A model generated the notes under the pieces. The model was not told the origin of the DNA. It worked only from the letters and a program-made list of their open reading frames with translations, and searched no databases. Position numbers and translations under genes: made by a program. From Sulfurospirillum cavolei (GTDB lineage Bacteria > Campylobacterota > Campylobacteria > Campylobacterales > Sulfurospirillaceae): a stretch of DNA of 64,000 nucleotides. Shown piece by piece: positions 7,605-16,906 of the stretch; the stretch's first letter is position 1, and the number at the start of each line of letters is the position of its first letter. The stretch lies in the NCBI RefSeq assembly GCF_000813325.1, contig NZ_BBQE01000002.1; one strand, given 5' to 3'.

Positions 7605-9785
7605 TTATGCAACGCTATTGGGAACGCTTAACGTAAATTCGACGCCTTGAGTGCCGAGATTGTGAACACGAATACTACCGCCCATTTTATCTTCGATAAT
7701 CATCTTTGCCATATACAACCCCAGTCCCGTACCGTTTTTGCTCGTCGTAAAATAAGGATCGAAAATAAAACCGATAATTTTTTCGGGAATCGACCCGCCG
7801 TCATCGCTCACGATCAGTTTCGTCGAAGAAGCGTCTTGATCCAACGCGATTTGAATACGTTCCCCTTTTCGCGTTTTCAACAGTTTGTTTTTTGCATTGT
7901 TGATAATGTTTAAAAGCACTTGTTTAAATTCGTTTTCGTATCCGTAGACGGGATAACTTTTGGTATCTTTACGATACTCGACTTTAAGTTCGATATGTGC
8001 GTAAAAAATTTGGCGCCCGATAATCTCCAAAACTTCCAAAAGTGCCTTTTTGGCACAAAAAAGCGTTTTTTTTGTCGAAGGTTTTAAAAAGTTACGAAAA
8101 TCTTTCAATGTCTGCGACATGTACTGAATTTGAACGATCGAATCATGCACGAACGCTTTCATTTTAGGCTGATCCATTTCGCCTTGATTGAAACAAAACT
8201 CCATATCTTGCATGATCGCCGAGAGCTCGACCAAAGGTTCGTTCCACTGATGCGCCACGCCTGCGATCATTTCTCCCATCTCGGTTAATTTGGATTGCTG
8301 AATCAAAAACTGCTGGTGTTGCGTGCGCTCGGTAATATCGTCCATCACGCATACGATACCGCCGACGCTTCCGTCGATATTGGAATAAACCGCCTTATTT
8401 AATACAAAAACTCTAGGCCGTTTTTTAGGAAAATGCAGCGTCAACTCAAACGTCTCGGCACCTTTATTCGCTAAAAGATCGAGGTCGTTTTTACGGCGCT
8501 CGGTTGCCCAATCGTGCGGGAAAAAATCGAAAACGGTTTTTCCTAAAATCTCCTCTTTGCTTTGATCGTATAAAGTGGCAAACGATTGGTTGGTACCGAT
8601 ATACTCGCCTTTGACGTTGGTATAATAAATAGGATTGGGGATCGTATCCAAAAGGACACGGATAAATTCGAGCTGGTTTTTAAGGGCAAGCTCGCTTTGG
8701 CGACGCATACGAACGTTTTGCGTTAAAAAAAGCACGACCATGCTAATCGCGCTTAAGAGTGCCGCAAAGAGCCAAATGTAGTGTTTATACTCCTCGTAAA
8801 ACGAAAACGGTTTATTGATCATCTCATAATATTTGATTTCCGGAGCGATTTTTAAACGATGTTCCAACAACTCTTTATAGTCAAAAATATAGCGGTTCGG
8901 ACTGGTTTCGATAATGGGAATTTGATTGGGGTTTTTCCCTGCCAAAATTTGCTTAACAATCTTTGATGCGGCTTGGGCTTGGGCGGTAGCACTGGTCAAA
9001 AAGCCGCCGACGATCCCGTCGTCCAAATAAAAATCCCATAAGCCGTAAATCGGAATGTTCGTAATTTTTCGAATCTGTTGCAGGTTTTCTTTGTAGGTAA
9101 AAAACTTTCCCGTTTTATCTTTATAAAGCAAAACCCATAAAATAGCGCTGTTGGGAGAGAGTTCACGCGTCTTTTGCTCGATCTCTTCCATATCCATACT
9201 ATCGATATATTCTATCGTCGTTTTACCTTCATACCGCGGTAAAATAGCATCGATTTGATGCTTGATCGCCTCTCCGGTCGTCGTGCGCTCGTTAATAATT
9301 AAAATTTTATCCAAACGCGGTTGATTGGCTAAAATCAAATCGATATTTTTTTCGATATCGACGTTTTCAACGACGCCGCTGACCAAATCGATATTATGAA
9401 TCAAAGAAGGTTCAAAATTGTTAATTCCTAAAAAGACGACCGGAATAGCTTCAAAAAGCTCGTGATAATGTTCTCTGACAAAATCCAACGCCGCATTATC
9501 CGCAACGATCACGACATCAAATTTATAGTGTTTAAACCGCTCTTTGTAATAAGCGTAGAACGTTTGAAGGTACGAGGGCGTATCGTTTCGCTTCGTATCC
9601 ATATAAACCGTCGAGAGAAAAATATTCTCTTTTTCCGAAAAATTTTGTTCGATAACGCTTGAAATCGCATCGCTCCACTTATACCCTTTATGGTACGACT
9701 GAATCAGTAAAATATCTTTAGGCGGCGAAGGATTAGCAAAAACAAACGTAGCGAATAAACAGAGAAAAAAAAGAATTTTTTTCAT
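7605..9785 (-). CDS. Membrane sensor histidine kinase with periplasmic ABC-substrate-binding-like domain
   Basis: About 726 residues. A signal peptide or first helix (1-19) is followed by a periplasmic region to about 310 that resembles ABC_sub_bind-type binding proteins (LLIQSYHKGYKWSD, VVFLGINNFEPSLI). A membrane helix lies near 333-355, then a PAS domain (about 370-485). The phosphoacceptor His is near 512 in AHQWNEPL, and the HATPase domain has an N-box (NIINNAKNK) and GTGLGL. The periplasmic module probably senses a small molecule directly. Start is ambiguous between ATG at 9785 and GTG two codons upstream; neither has a clear Shine-Dalgarno, so coupling to the upstream gene 15 bases away is likely. 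Confidence 0.88.
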   Translation of the reverse strand: MKKILFFLCLFATFVFANPSPPKDILLIQSYHKGYKWSDAISSVIEQNFSEKENIFLSTVYMDTKRNDTPSYLQTFYAYYKERFKHYKFDVVIVADNAALDFVREHYHELFEAIPVVFLGINNFEPSLIHNIDLVSGVVENVDIEKNIDLILANQPRLDKILIINERTTTGEAIKHQIDAILPRYEGKTTIEYIDSMDMEEIEQKTRELSPNSAILWVLLYKDKTGKFFTYKENLQQIRKITNIPIYGLWDFYLDDGIVGGFLTSATAQAQAASKIVKQILAGKNPNQIPIIETSPNRYIFDYKELLEHRLKIAPEIKYYEMINKPFSFYEEYKHYIWLFAALLSAISMVVLFLTQNVRMRRQSELALKNQLEFIRVLLDTIPNPIYYTNVKGEYIGTNQSFATLYDQSKEEILGKTVFDFFPHDWATERRKNDLDLLANKGAETFELTLHFPKKRPRVFVLNKAVYSNIDGSVGGIVCVMDDITERTQHQQFLIQQSKLTEMGEMIAGVAHQWNEPLVELSAIMQDMEFCFNQGEMDQPKMKAFVHDSIVQIQYMSQTLKDFRNFLKPSTKKTLFCAKKALLEVLEIIGRQIFYAHIELKVEYRKDTKSYPVYGYENEFKQVLLNIINNAKNKLLKTRKGERIQIALDQDASSTKLIVSDDGGSIPEKIIGFIFDPYFTTSKNGTGLGLYMAKMIIEDKMGGSIRVHNLGTQGVEFTLSVPNSVA

Positions 9786-9800
9786 ACGCACGAACGATCG

Positions 9801-10061
9801 TTACAGAATGAAAAAATTGTGAGGAGTCTTTAAAATGGCACTGTGCTCGGCAATAGCCTCTTCCGCCATATTGTAACGTTCATTAAAAATGGGGTGGTGA
9901 AATTGTACTTCATCATTCAAAATTTCAAAAACCATCGTCTCATAAACGACTTTTTGGGCATCTCCTTCGAAAAACGAATGCCTGACGTTCATACTGATCG
10001 TCGAAACCAAAAACTCTCTATTGTCGAGTTTCAAAATATTTTTTAACGCAACTTCTTGCAT
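9801..10061 (-). CDS. Small conserved protein of unknown function
   Basis: 86 residues, soluble, no signal peptide and no motif I recognise. Composition is mixed alpha/beta with several His residues near the C-terminus. The start at 10061 has AAGGATG upstream, so it is likely translated. It is the first gene of the sensor-regulator-TRAP run and lies 15 bases before the sensor kinase. A 15-base palindrome ATACATTAAATGTAT sits at 10076-10090 in its leader. A role in the sensing circuit is possible from position only. Confidence 0.6.
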   Translation of the reverse strand: MQEVALKNILKLDNREFLVSTISMNVRHSFFEGDAQKVVYETMVFEILNDEVQFHHPIFNERYNMAEEAIAEHSAILKTPHNFFIL

Positions 10062-10158
10062 AGAATCATCCTTACATACATTAAATGTATCGTTTGCAAA
10101 AGAGTAACATAACTAAACATTGGATTTACTAAAAAGAGAAAGTTAGATCAAAAGAAGA

Positions 10159-10243
10159 TGGTGCGGACGGGGGGATTTGAACCCCCACACACGTAGTGCG
10201 CTACCACCTCAAGGTAGTGTGTCTACCGTTCCACCACGTCCGC
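10159..10243 (-). tRNA. tRNA-Leu (anticodon GAG)
   Basis: The minus strand folds into a class II tRNA. The 7-bp acceptor stem is GCGGACG / CGTCCGC, and the anticodon stem CTACC / GGTAG encloses loop TTGAGGT (anticodon GAG). There is a long variable arm, a T-loop GGTTCAAATCC and an encoded CCA end. The class II shape and anticodon identify leucine. Confidence 0.95.
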
Positions 10244-10253
10244 AAAGAAGAAA

Positions 10254-10275
10254 CGAAGAGAGAAATTTCTCTTCG
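10254..10275 (-). terminator. Hairpin after atpE
   Basis: A long stem (CGAAGA..GAAA / TTTCTCTTCG) with a 2-base bulge lies 17 bases past the atpE stop and is followed on minus by TTTCTTCTTT. It sits between atpE and tRNA-Leu on the same strand. It could end atpE transcription or mark a processing point before the tRNA. Confidence 0.6.
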
Positions 10276-10291
10276 CTAAAAAGCACGGCTA

Positions 10292-10609
10292 TTAACCGAT
10301 AAAGTTTGTTTTTCCAAGAATAATAAAAGCGATAACAAGTGCGTAAATAACTTGTGCTTCGATCATCGCAAGTGCAATAAACATCGTCGTAGAAAGTTTG
10401 CTTCCAAGACCTGGATTTCTTGCAGTACCTGAAATTGCCGCCGCTGCAGTATTTCCCATACCGATAGCACCACCGAGTGCTGCCAAACCGACCAAGAAGC
10501 CGACACCTAAAACCGCATAAGAAGCAACAACGTCGCTTAATGCTTTTGCATCATCCGCAGCAAATGCAAAAGAAGCAAATGCTACCATTAAAAAAAGAAT
10601 CTTTTTCAT
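10292..10609 (-). CDS. atpE: ATP synthase F0 subunit c
   Basis: 105 residues forming the proton-driven c-ring of ATP synthase. Residues 1-17 are a signal peptide (MKKILFLMVAFASFAFA), a known feature of Campylobacterota c subunits. The two helices follow, joined by the ARNP loop near residue 64, with the ion-binding Glu near residue 84 (MIEAQ). The first helix carries GxGxG packing motifs. As usual in this group, the gene lies alone, far from the other atp genes. It has an AGGAG ribosome-binding site and its own promoter with a leader of about 60 bases. Confidence 0.97.
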   Translation of the reverse strand: MKKILFLMVAFASFAFAADDAKALSDVVASYAVLGVGFLVGLAALGGAIGMGNTAAAAISGTARNPGLGSKLSTTMFIALAMIEAQVIYALVIAFIILGKTNFIG

Positions 10610-10676
10610 AAGATTTCTCCTGATTGTATTTCAAAGTCGGTTCGGATATACCCCTACTTTCCACTTTGTGAGCGAG

Positions 10677-10682
10677 ATTATA
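10677..10682 (-). promoter_or_regulatory. atpE promoter, -10 box
   Basis: The minus strand reads GGCTATAATC, a perfect TATAAT with the usual G/C lead-in of Campylobacterota promoters, giving a start near 10670. It lies in the pnp-atpE gap and would give atpE independent expression. Confidence 0.7.
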
Positions 10683-10712
10683 GCCGCCTAATTGTTAAAA
10701 ACCCATTAAAAG

Positions 10713-12959
10713 CTATCGGATAAGCTCTAATTCTATTTTATTTCCCGTCTGTTTCAAAATCTTAACGCGTACTTTTTGCTCAAGCGCAAGATAATCGCTG
10801 ACTTTTTCGACGCGATGATCGGCTATTTTTGAGACATGTAACAATCCGTCAATGCCGCCGGGCAGTTCCACAAAAGCACCGAAATCCACGATGCGTTTTA
10901 CCGTACCGTCTACGATTTCGTCTTGGACAAACGTCGGAACCGGTTTTTCTTCTCTTGGAGCACCGTGACGATCGTTGCGATCTCGGCCGTGCCCGCCGCC
11001 GCGTCCGCCGAAGGAAGGTTTATTGGTAATTTTAATAATATGCTCTTTTGCGGCATCCACGTTTGTTTTATTTTCTCCAGCAATTTTGACTTCGCCTTTT
11101 TCGCGATCCAAATCGATTGAAACCTCAAATTTTTCGATAATCTCTTTGATAGTTTTACCTGCTTGCCCGATAATATCGACAATCTTCGAAGGATCAACGC
11201 TAAAAAGTTCTAATTTCGGCAAGATCGCGTTATTGACGACGATTTCACGACTGGCTGCTTCCATAAGCCCTAAAATATGAGCTCTTCCTTCTTTAGCTTG
11301 AAATAACGCTTCTTTCAGAACATCACGAGAAATACCGCCTAATTTAATATCCATCTGAAGTGCCGTAATACCGTCTCTCGTACCCGCTACTTTGAAATCC
11401 ATATCGCCGTCATGATCTTCCAATCCCATAATATCGCTTAAAACGGCATGTTTATCTCCCTCAAATACAAGTCCCATCGCAATACCGGCGACTAATTTTT
11501 CAATTTCAACGCCGGCAGCTTTCAACGCCAATGCACCACCGCAAACCGTCGCCATAGAAGAAGAACCGTTGGATTCTAGAATTTCGGAAACCAGACGAAT
11601 CGTTTGTAAGCGATTCATGGAAACGACCGGTTCAAGTGCACGACGTGCCAAATTACCGTGTCCTAATTCCCTTCGTCCCGGTGCACGAAGCGGTGAAGCT
11701 TCGCCGACGGAAAAACCCGGAAAATTATAATTAACCATAAACGTATCGCTCACACTGTTTTTTTCTGTTAAAAGGTCGTACATTTGAGCGTCTTTATCGT
11801 TACCGAGCGTTGCAATAACCAAGGCTTGCGTTTGTCCACGCGTAAAAAGGCATGAACCGTGGGCTAAAGGTAAAAGGTTCGTTTCGATGCTAATCGGTCT
11901 AATTTCATTTAATTTTCTACCGTCTGCTCGTACGCGTTTTTCGACGATCATTTCACGTACGACTCGTTTTTTATAGGCACCTAAAACGCTTTCGACCAGT
12001 TCTTTACTCCAGTTCTCAAGTGCTGCCGTATCGTCTTTTAAGATTTTGTCAACGATTTTACCGAGTTCGCTGGCACGTTCACTTTTTGCCATTTGTAAAA
12101 TAGCATGGGAGACTTCTTCTTTATAAAATTCATCAATATAAGCAAAGATAGAATCGCTTTCCAAGTCTGCTTTATAATCCAAAAGTGCATCTTCCTTTTT
12201 AAGCGGCGTAAAAACATTTTCATAGATCGTCGTCGCTTCGGTAATAGCACTTTGTGCTTTATCGATCGCCGCTAAAATGGCTTCTTCGTCAAACTCGTTC
12301 ACGGATTGTTTGGCAATAACACTTTGTGCAAGCGTAGGGTCTAACATCGGGTCGATTGCCATAACCGGAAGCGTCGTCGTTTCCATAGAAGCGATCGCAC
12401 GCATTTCGATCATTAAAAGCTCTTCTTTCGTTCCGGCGACGTAAAGATCCAAACGACTGTTTTTTAAAGCAGAATTTGCGGGATTAACAACATACTGGCC
12501 GTCGATGTAACCGATTCTAACGCCTGCAACCGCTTTATTAACGGGAATATCCGAAAGGTACAACGCAGCACTTGCGGCATTAAGCGCGGCAACTTGTAAA
12601 TCAACTTCAGGATCGCAACTGAGTACGAATACGACGATTTGCGTCGGATAAGCATAGCCTTTGGGGAAAAGCGGGCGTAAACTTCGATCGATAATACGAG
12701 ACGTTAACGTTTCAAAATCACCGGGTTTGGTCTCTCTCTTAACGTAACCTCCAGGAATTTTACCGACGGCATATGTTTTTTCGACGTATTGAACGGTAAG
12801 AGGAACAAAATTTTCTGCAACTTGCGTATCGTCTCTTGCAACGGTTGCTAAAATAACCGTATTTTTAATACGTAATAACGCCGCACCGGCTGCTTGTTTC
12901 GCAACTTTACCGATGTCGTACGTTTCTTCTTGATTGTTCACTTTAAATGTATATTCCAC
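10713..12959 (-). CDS. pnp: Polyribonucleotide nucleotidyltransferase (PNPase)
   Basis: 748 residues. It is a 3'-5' phosphorolytic exoribonuclease involved in mRNA turnover. Two RNase PH domains are visible, the second containing GDKHAVLSDIMGLEDHDGDMD with catalytic Asp residues, followed by a KH domain (about 555-620) and a C-terminal S1 domain (VDFGAFVELPGGIDGLLH). Between KH and S1 is a Gly/Arg-rich insert (GGRGGGHGRDRNDRHG) that makes the protein longer than most PNPases. Start is GTG at 12959 with AAGGAGC upstream. It is last in the purD-RDD-lptD-pnp run. Confidence 0.97.
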   Translation of the reverse strand: MEYTFKVNNQEETYDIGKVAKQAAGAALLRIKNTVILATVARDDTQVAENFVPLTVQYVEKTYAVGKIPGGYVKRETKPGDFETLTSRIIDRSLRPLFPKGYAYPTQIVVFVLSCDPEVDLQVAALNAASAALYLSDIPVNKAVAGVRIGYIDGQYVVNPANSALKNSRLDLYVAGTKEELLMIEMRAIASMETTTLPVMAIDPMLDPTLAQSVIAKQSVNEFDEEAILAAIDKAQSAITEATTIYENVFTPLKKEDALLDYKADLESDSIFAYIDEFYKEEVSHAILQMAKSERASELGKIVDKILKDDTAALENWSKELVESVLGAYKKRVVREMIVEKRVRADGRKLNEIRPISIETNLLPLAHGSCLFTRGQTQALVIATLGNDKDAQMYDLLTEKNSVSDTFMVNYNFPGFSVGEASPLRAPGRRELGHGNLARRALEPVVSMNRLQTIRLVSEILESNGSSSMATVCGGALALKAAGVEIEKLVAGIAMGLVFEGDKHAVLSDIMGLEDHDGDMDFKVAGTRDGITALQMDIKLGGISRDVLKEALFQAKEGRAHILGLMEAASREIVVNNAILPKLELFSVDPSKIVDIIGQAGKTIKEIIEKFEVSIDLDREKGEVKIAGENKTNVDAAKEHIIKITNKPSFGGRGGGHGRDRNDRHGAPREEKPVPTFVQDEIVDGTVKRIVDFGAFVELPGGIDGLLHVSKIADHRVEKVSDYLALEQKVRVKILKQTGNKIELELIR

Positions 12960-13000
12960 GCTTTTGCTCCTTAATAGTGTTCCTGTTAATTTTGAATACT

Positions 13001-15124
13001 TTACTGTTTTTGTTCCGATTCCGTTTTAAAATCATAACTAAAACTTCCCATCGGATATAAGTTAAACATCAACATCACGCCTCTTTTGTTAACCGAGTCG
13101 ATACCGTTGGTGCTCGTTGTCTGTTTTGGAGTATTGGAATCGCGATACACCAAAGAGTAATCCCAACATTTTTTCACTTTTTTAAATCCTAAACTCCATG
13201 ACTTGAACAAATCGTCTTCAACGTCGTAGTTAATCGCGCTAAAGAGCGTAAAATGATCCCAATAAGCCGTTTCGGCATACAGCGTCACGTAACTGTAATC
13301 TTTATCTTCCGTATTATGTTCATACGTACGATCAACATAAGTATGGCGCAAAGAGACTTGGTAAATCGGCTCTTGATAGGTCACAGAAATTTGATTGCGA
13401 GACAATTGATCGTAATGGTGTGAATAATGCACGGTATCCCCGACATACAAATGCCCGTTGATATAATACTTCACGTCGTTTTCTAAGTCACCGTAGTGGT
13501 ACTCTTTGTCGTAATAGTAGGCTTGCTTGATCGAATGGCTTAATTTCTTTTCACCGTCCATATCGTAAAAAAATTGTTTAAACTGAAATGCCGTATTTTT
13601 TTCTTCCAAATCAAGAGGAATCATATCTTCACTGGTAACGGCATTCGTAAACGTTGCTTTATACTGCGTTCCTTCCGTTTTGCTATAACTCGGTACGGTG
13701 TGCTCCAATCCAATATACATCGTATGAAAAAACGTATCGTAGCTTTTGGAAAGATCTGTAAACAGATTAAAGCGATGATAGTTGCTATAATGTTTGAGAT
13801 AACTACCGTCCGTTTCTTCACCGTAAGACACATACGTCATGTAAATATTTTCCGATGCACTTGCATGTACGTAATCGTCAAAAAAAGAGGTATAAAACGT
13901 TACGGGAGTATTGATTTCATTTTGTAAAGCGGTAATACCTTCTTCTCGTGTATAATTTTTTGCTTGATAATCAACGGAATAAAGAAGGTTGTCCCATAAA
14001 ATAGGAGAAGTAAAACGGTGATATTGAAGCGTCGGAAGTTCTTGTAACGTATCTTTATTTGAATTTTTTGACGTATCAATATAATATTTTGTATAAAATC
14101 CAAAATAGTCTTGTTCTTGTTTAATATAATAGTTAAGACGCGAAACGGCCAATTTATCATAGGTCGTATCTTCGTTATCTTTCGTATTGTAGTAGTCGAT
14201 ATCGTTTAAATAATGAATGTCTACCCACAAACCGTCTTCTTGAATCTGCGAGTATTGCGTACTTAAAAGAGCACTGCGGTCGTATTGGAGATGAAAACCG
14301 TAATGGGCGTCGTTTTTGAGATTTTCTTCATCGACGTAATGACTTTGCTCTTTAAAATAACCCGTTGTTATTTCGCCTTTTGAGTATGCCGTATCAACGA
14401 AGCGGTACGTTGCATGAAGCCCTTCTCCGCGATTCGTTCGAATTTGAGGTCTTAATTCCAAATCCCAATCGACGGCGGGTGCAAAATAAATCGGTTGCAT
14501 ATAATACAACCCTTCCGAACTACTCATACCGAAATCCGGACGTAAAAGACCCGTACGGCGCGTACGATCGGTCGAAAAAGCAAAATAAGGCAAATAAAAT
14601 ACGGGTACGTCTCCTGCATAAAAGACGGGATTGTACAAGTGCATCCATTTGCTCTCTTTATTAAACTCACCGGTCGTAAAAACAATTTTCCAATCGGGAT
14701 CTTGCGTATTGCAACTGGATACAATCGATTTTTGTGTGATATACGTTTCCGCATCTAAGACGGCATTTTCACATTTAAGCCATACGCTTGAACTTTCGTC
14801 AAAGAAAAAAAGCGGATCGGAAGTTCCTTTTTTAGTTTTCAAGTTCAATTTCGAATGTCCGCTGCGTGAGGCATAATTAACGCCTTCTAACATCGTAATA
14901 TTGCCGAAGAGCTCCAAATCCCCCGTAACGTAATTGTAATAGGCTTCATCGGCGGTAATTAAATATTGCGGGCTGTAAACGACGACGTTACCGATCGCGT
15001 GTGCTACGTCTCCGTCTTTCGTGACGGTTTTTGCCAACATCTCGACGTCTTGCTCTTTGGGTTTGTCTGCCGCCTGTAATAGAGCGCAAGAAAGGGTTAG
15101 GAAAATAAAAAATTTAGCGAGCAT
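13001..15124 (-). CDS. lptD: LPS-assembly outer-membrane protein LptD
   Basis: About 707 residues. A signal peptide (1-18) is followed by an OstA/LptA-like N-terminal domain (about 30-190: AIGNVVVYSPQYLITADEAYYN) and a long Tyr- and Asp-rich barrel region with alternating beta-strand pattern. LptD inserts lipopolysaccharide into the outer leaflet together with LptE. The ATG at 15124 gives a clean signal peptide. It overlaps the end of the upstream RDD gene by 11 nt, suggesting coupled translation. Length is close to other Campylobacterota LptD proteins. Confidence 0.93.
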   Translation of the reverse strand: MLAKFFIFLTLSCALLQAADKPKEQDVEMLAKTVTKDGDVAHAIGNVVVYSPQYLITADEAYYNYVTGDLELFGNITMLEGVNYASRSGHSKLNLKTKKGTSDPLFFFDESSSVWLKCENAVLDAETYITQKSIVSSCNTQDPDWKIVFTTGEFNKESKWMHLYNPVFYAGDVPVFYLPYFAFSTDRTRRTGLLRPDFGMSSSEGLYYMQPIYFAPAVDWDLELRPQIRTNRGEGLHATYRFVDTAYSKGEITTGYFKEQSHYVDEENLKNDAHYGFHLQYDRSALLSTQYSQIQEDGLWVDIHYLNDIDYYNTKDNEDTTYDKLAVSRLNYYIKQEQDYFGFYTKYYIDTSKNSNKDTLQELPTLQYHRFTSPILWDNLLYSVDYQAKNYTREEGITALQNEINTPVTFYTSFFDDYVHASASENIYMTYVSYGEETDGSYLKHYSNYHRFNLFTDLSKSYDTFFHTMYIGLEHTVPSYSKTEGTQYKATFTNAVTSEDMIPLDLEEKNTAFQFKQFFYDMDGEKKLSHSIKQAYYYDKEYHYGDLENDVKYYINGHLYVGDTVHYSHHYDQLSRNQISVTYQEPIYQVSLRHTYVDRTYEHNTEDKDYSYVTLYAETAYWDHFTLFSAINYDVEDDLFKSWSLGFKKVKKCWDYSLVYRDSNTPKQTTSTNGIDSVNKRGVMLMFNLYPMGSFSYDFKTESEQKQ

Positions 15125-15569
15125 CGACAACCAACGTCGTAGCGATTTTATCGTGCCAAGTTTCGCGTTTCGGATTTAAAAAAGCCCATACGAATCCTAA
15201 ATAAAAAAGCGATTCGCTGACGATACGAAACGATGCGCGACTCAATGCCGTAAAAAACGTCGGATTTTCCAAATCCAACGTCGAAATGACGCGTATTTTC
15301 ATAGCGATACGCCCCAAAGTCGCTCCGTACATCCATACAAAAAAGGTTTGATACAAAATTTTGATTAAAACGATATAACCGAAAAGTCCGTTAACGATGC
15401 CGATAAACTCTTCGGTCGTAACGGTTTCGGGAATCTGATCGAAGTAAATTAACGAAAACAATACGGAAATCAAAATCTCGTCGATAGCATAGGCCAAACC
15501 TCTTTTTTGCAAGGAGGCTAGCGTAATATTTTCACTTTCAAACTTTTCGATTAACTCTTCGTTGGTCAT
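15114..15569 (-). CDS. RDD-family membrane protein
   Basis: 151 residues with three hydrophobic segments. It carries the RDD signature (KRGLAYAIDEILISVLFSL near residue 24, where the A-Y-x-I-D-E block replaces R-x-x-A-x-x-I-D). The family is mostly of unknown role, with some members reported as small transporters or antiporters. It overlaps purD by 4 nt upstream and lptD by 11 nt downstream, so it is part of the same transcript. No specific function can be assigned. Confidence 0.8.
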   Translation of the reverse strand: MTNEELIEKFESENITLASLQKRGLAYAIDEILISVLFSLIYFDQIPETVTTEEFIGIVNGLFGYIVLIKILYQTFFVWMYGATLGRIAMKIRVISTLDLENPTFFTALSRASFRIVSESLFYLGFVWAFLNPKRETWHDKIATTLVVDAR

Positions 15570-16834
15570 TGTCGTAATGCCTGATATGCAATATCGTTTC
15601 TAAATTGTTTTCCCGCAAAATGCACTTGCCCGCACAATAAATAGGCTCGATCGCGCGCTTCTTTGATACTTTCACCGACACCCACGCATAAAAGTACGCG
15701 TCCGCCGGTTGCATATAATTTCCCGTCTTCTTCACTGACGCCCGCATACGAAATGTGCGTGTGTTCAAGTTCGGGATGTGCATTTTGATCGATCAGAATT
15801 TCCGAAGGTTTTGAACTGCTATAAGGATAGTTTTCGCTTGCCATAACGACGGCAACGGCAAAACGATCCAAAAATTCAATCGTCAGATTTTTAAGATCAC
15901 CCGTAGCGGCTTTGTAAAAAAGCTCGCTCGCCGGCGTTTTTAAAAGCGGCATAAGGATTTCACACTCCGGATCGCCGAAGCGGACATTATACTCTAAGAC
16001 GATCGGCTCATTCTTAACGATCATCAAACCGATAAATAAAACCCCTTCAAACGGAGTATTTTCCTGTTGCATGCCGAGTAAGGTCGGCTTAACGACACGC
16101 TCTTCAACTTTTTTGTAAAGCGTCGCATCGATTAAAGGCGTCGGAGCGTAAGCACCCATTCCACCGGTATTTGGACCTTCATCGTTATCTAAAAGACGTT
16201 TATGATCTTGTGCCGCCGGTAAAATTTTATAATCTCTTCCGTCGCATACGACAAAAACGGAGAGCTCGTAACCGTCGAGAAACTCTTCGACGACAACACC
16301 GCGTCCGGCATCACCGAAACTTTTTCCGCTTAACATGTCGCTAACGGCTTCTTTTGCTTCGGCATGGCTTTTAGCGATGATAACGCCCTTCCCCGCGCAC
16401 AAACCGTCGGCTTTAACGACAATCGGCAATGCAAGCGTATCGATAAAATCGTTGGCTTGTTTAACGTCACTCGTTTCAATATACCGTGCCGTAGGGATCG
16501 CATAACGCGAAAGAAAATTTTTCATAAAGATTTTTGAACCCTCAAGGCGTGCGGCCGCCTTTGACGCGCCGAAAATCACTAAACCGTGAGCTCGAAAACA
16601 ATCGACGATCCCCTCGACCAAAGCCGTCTCCGGTCCGACGACGGTAAGTTCTATGCCGTTTTTTTTCGCATACGCGGCAAGTTCTTCATAATTGCGATAC
16701 GAGACGTTACTCCCCAGCCGCGAAGTTGCACCGTTACCCGGTGCAAAAAAAAGTTCCGTAACGTTAGGGTCTTTTTTTAGCGCTAAACCTATCGAATACT
16801 CTCTACCGCCGCTACCGACGACCATTACCTTCAT
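15566..16834 (-). CDS. purD: Phosphoribosylamine-glycine ligase
   Basis: 422 residues, the normal GARS length. It catalyses the ATP-dependent joining of glycine to phosphoribosylamine in purine synthesis. N-terminal motif MVVGSGGREYSIGLAL, an ATP-grasp domain with IVVKADGLCAGKGV, and FGDPECEILMP near residue 285 are all present. The start is followed closely by the purine N-domain beta strand, so the assignment is firm. Stop overlaps the next gene start by 4 nt (ATGA). Confidence 0.97.
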   Translation of the reverse strand: MKVMVVGSGGREYSIGLALKKDPNVTELFFAPGNGATSRLGSNVSYRNYEELAAYAKKNGIELTVVGPETALVEGIVDCFRAHGLVIFGASKAAARLEGSKIFMKNFLSRYAIPTARYIETSDVKQANDFIDTLALPIVVKADGLCAGKGVIIAKSHAEAKEAVSDMLSGKSFGDAGRGVVVEEFLDGYELSVFVVCDGRDYKILPAAQDHKRLLDNDEGPNTGGMGAYAPTPLIDATLYKKVEERVVKPTLLGMQQENTPFEGVLFIGLMIVKNEPIVLEYNVRFGDPECEILMPLLKTPASELFYKAATGDLKNLTIEFLDRFAVAVVMASENYPYSSSKPSEILIDQNAHPELEHTHISYAGVSEEDGKLYATGGRVLLCVGVGESIKEARDRAYLLCGQVHFAGKQFRNDIAYQALRQ

Positions 16835-16857
16835 TCATTTTCTCCACGACAGACATT

Positions 16858-16905
16858 AGACTTTTTTCACAATTTTTCCGATCAAAACGATTGTGAAAAA
16901 AGTCT
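16858..16905. repeat. Perfect 15-bp inverted repeat upstream of purD
   Basis: Arms AGACTTTTTTCACAA (16858-16872) and TTGTGAAAAAAGTCT (16891-16905) match exactly around an 18-base loop. No U-run follows on minus, so it is not a classic terminator. A nearly identical arm pair occurs at 39929-39985, which suggests a dispersed element or a shared RNA-processing signal. Confidence 0.65.
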
Positions 16906-16906
16906 G

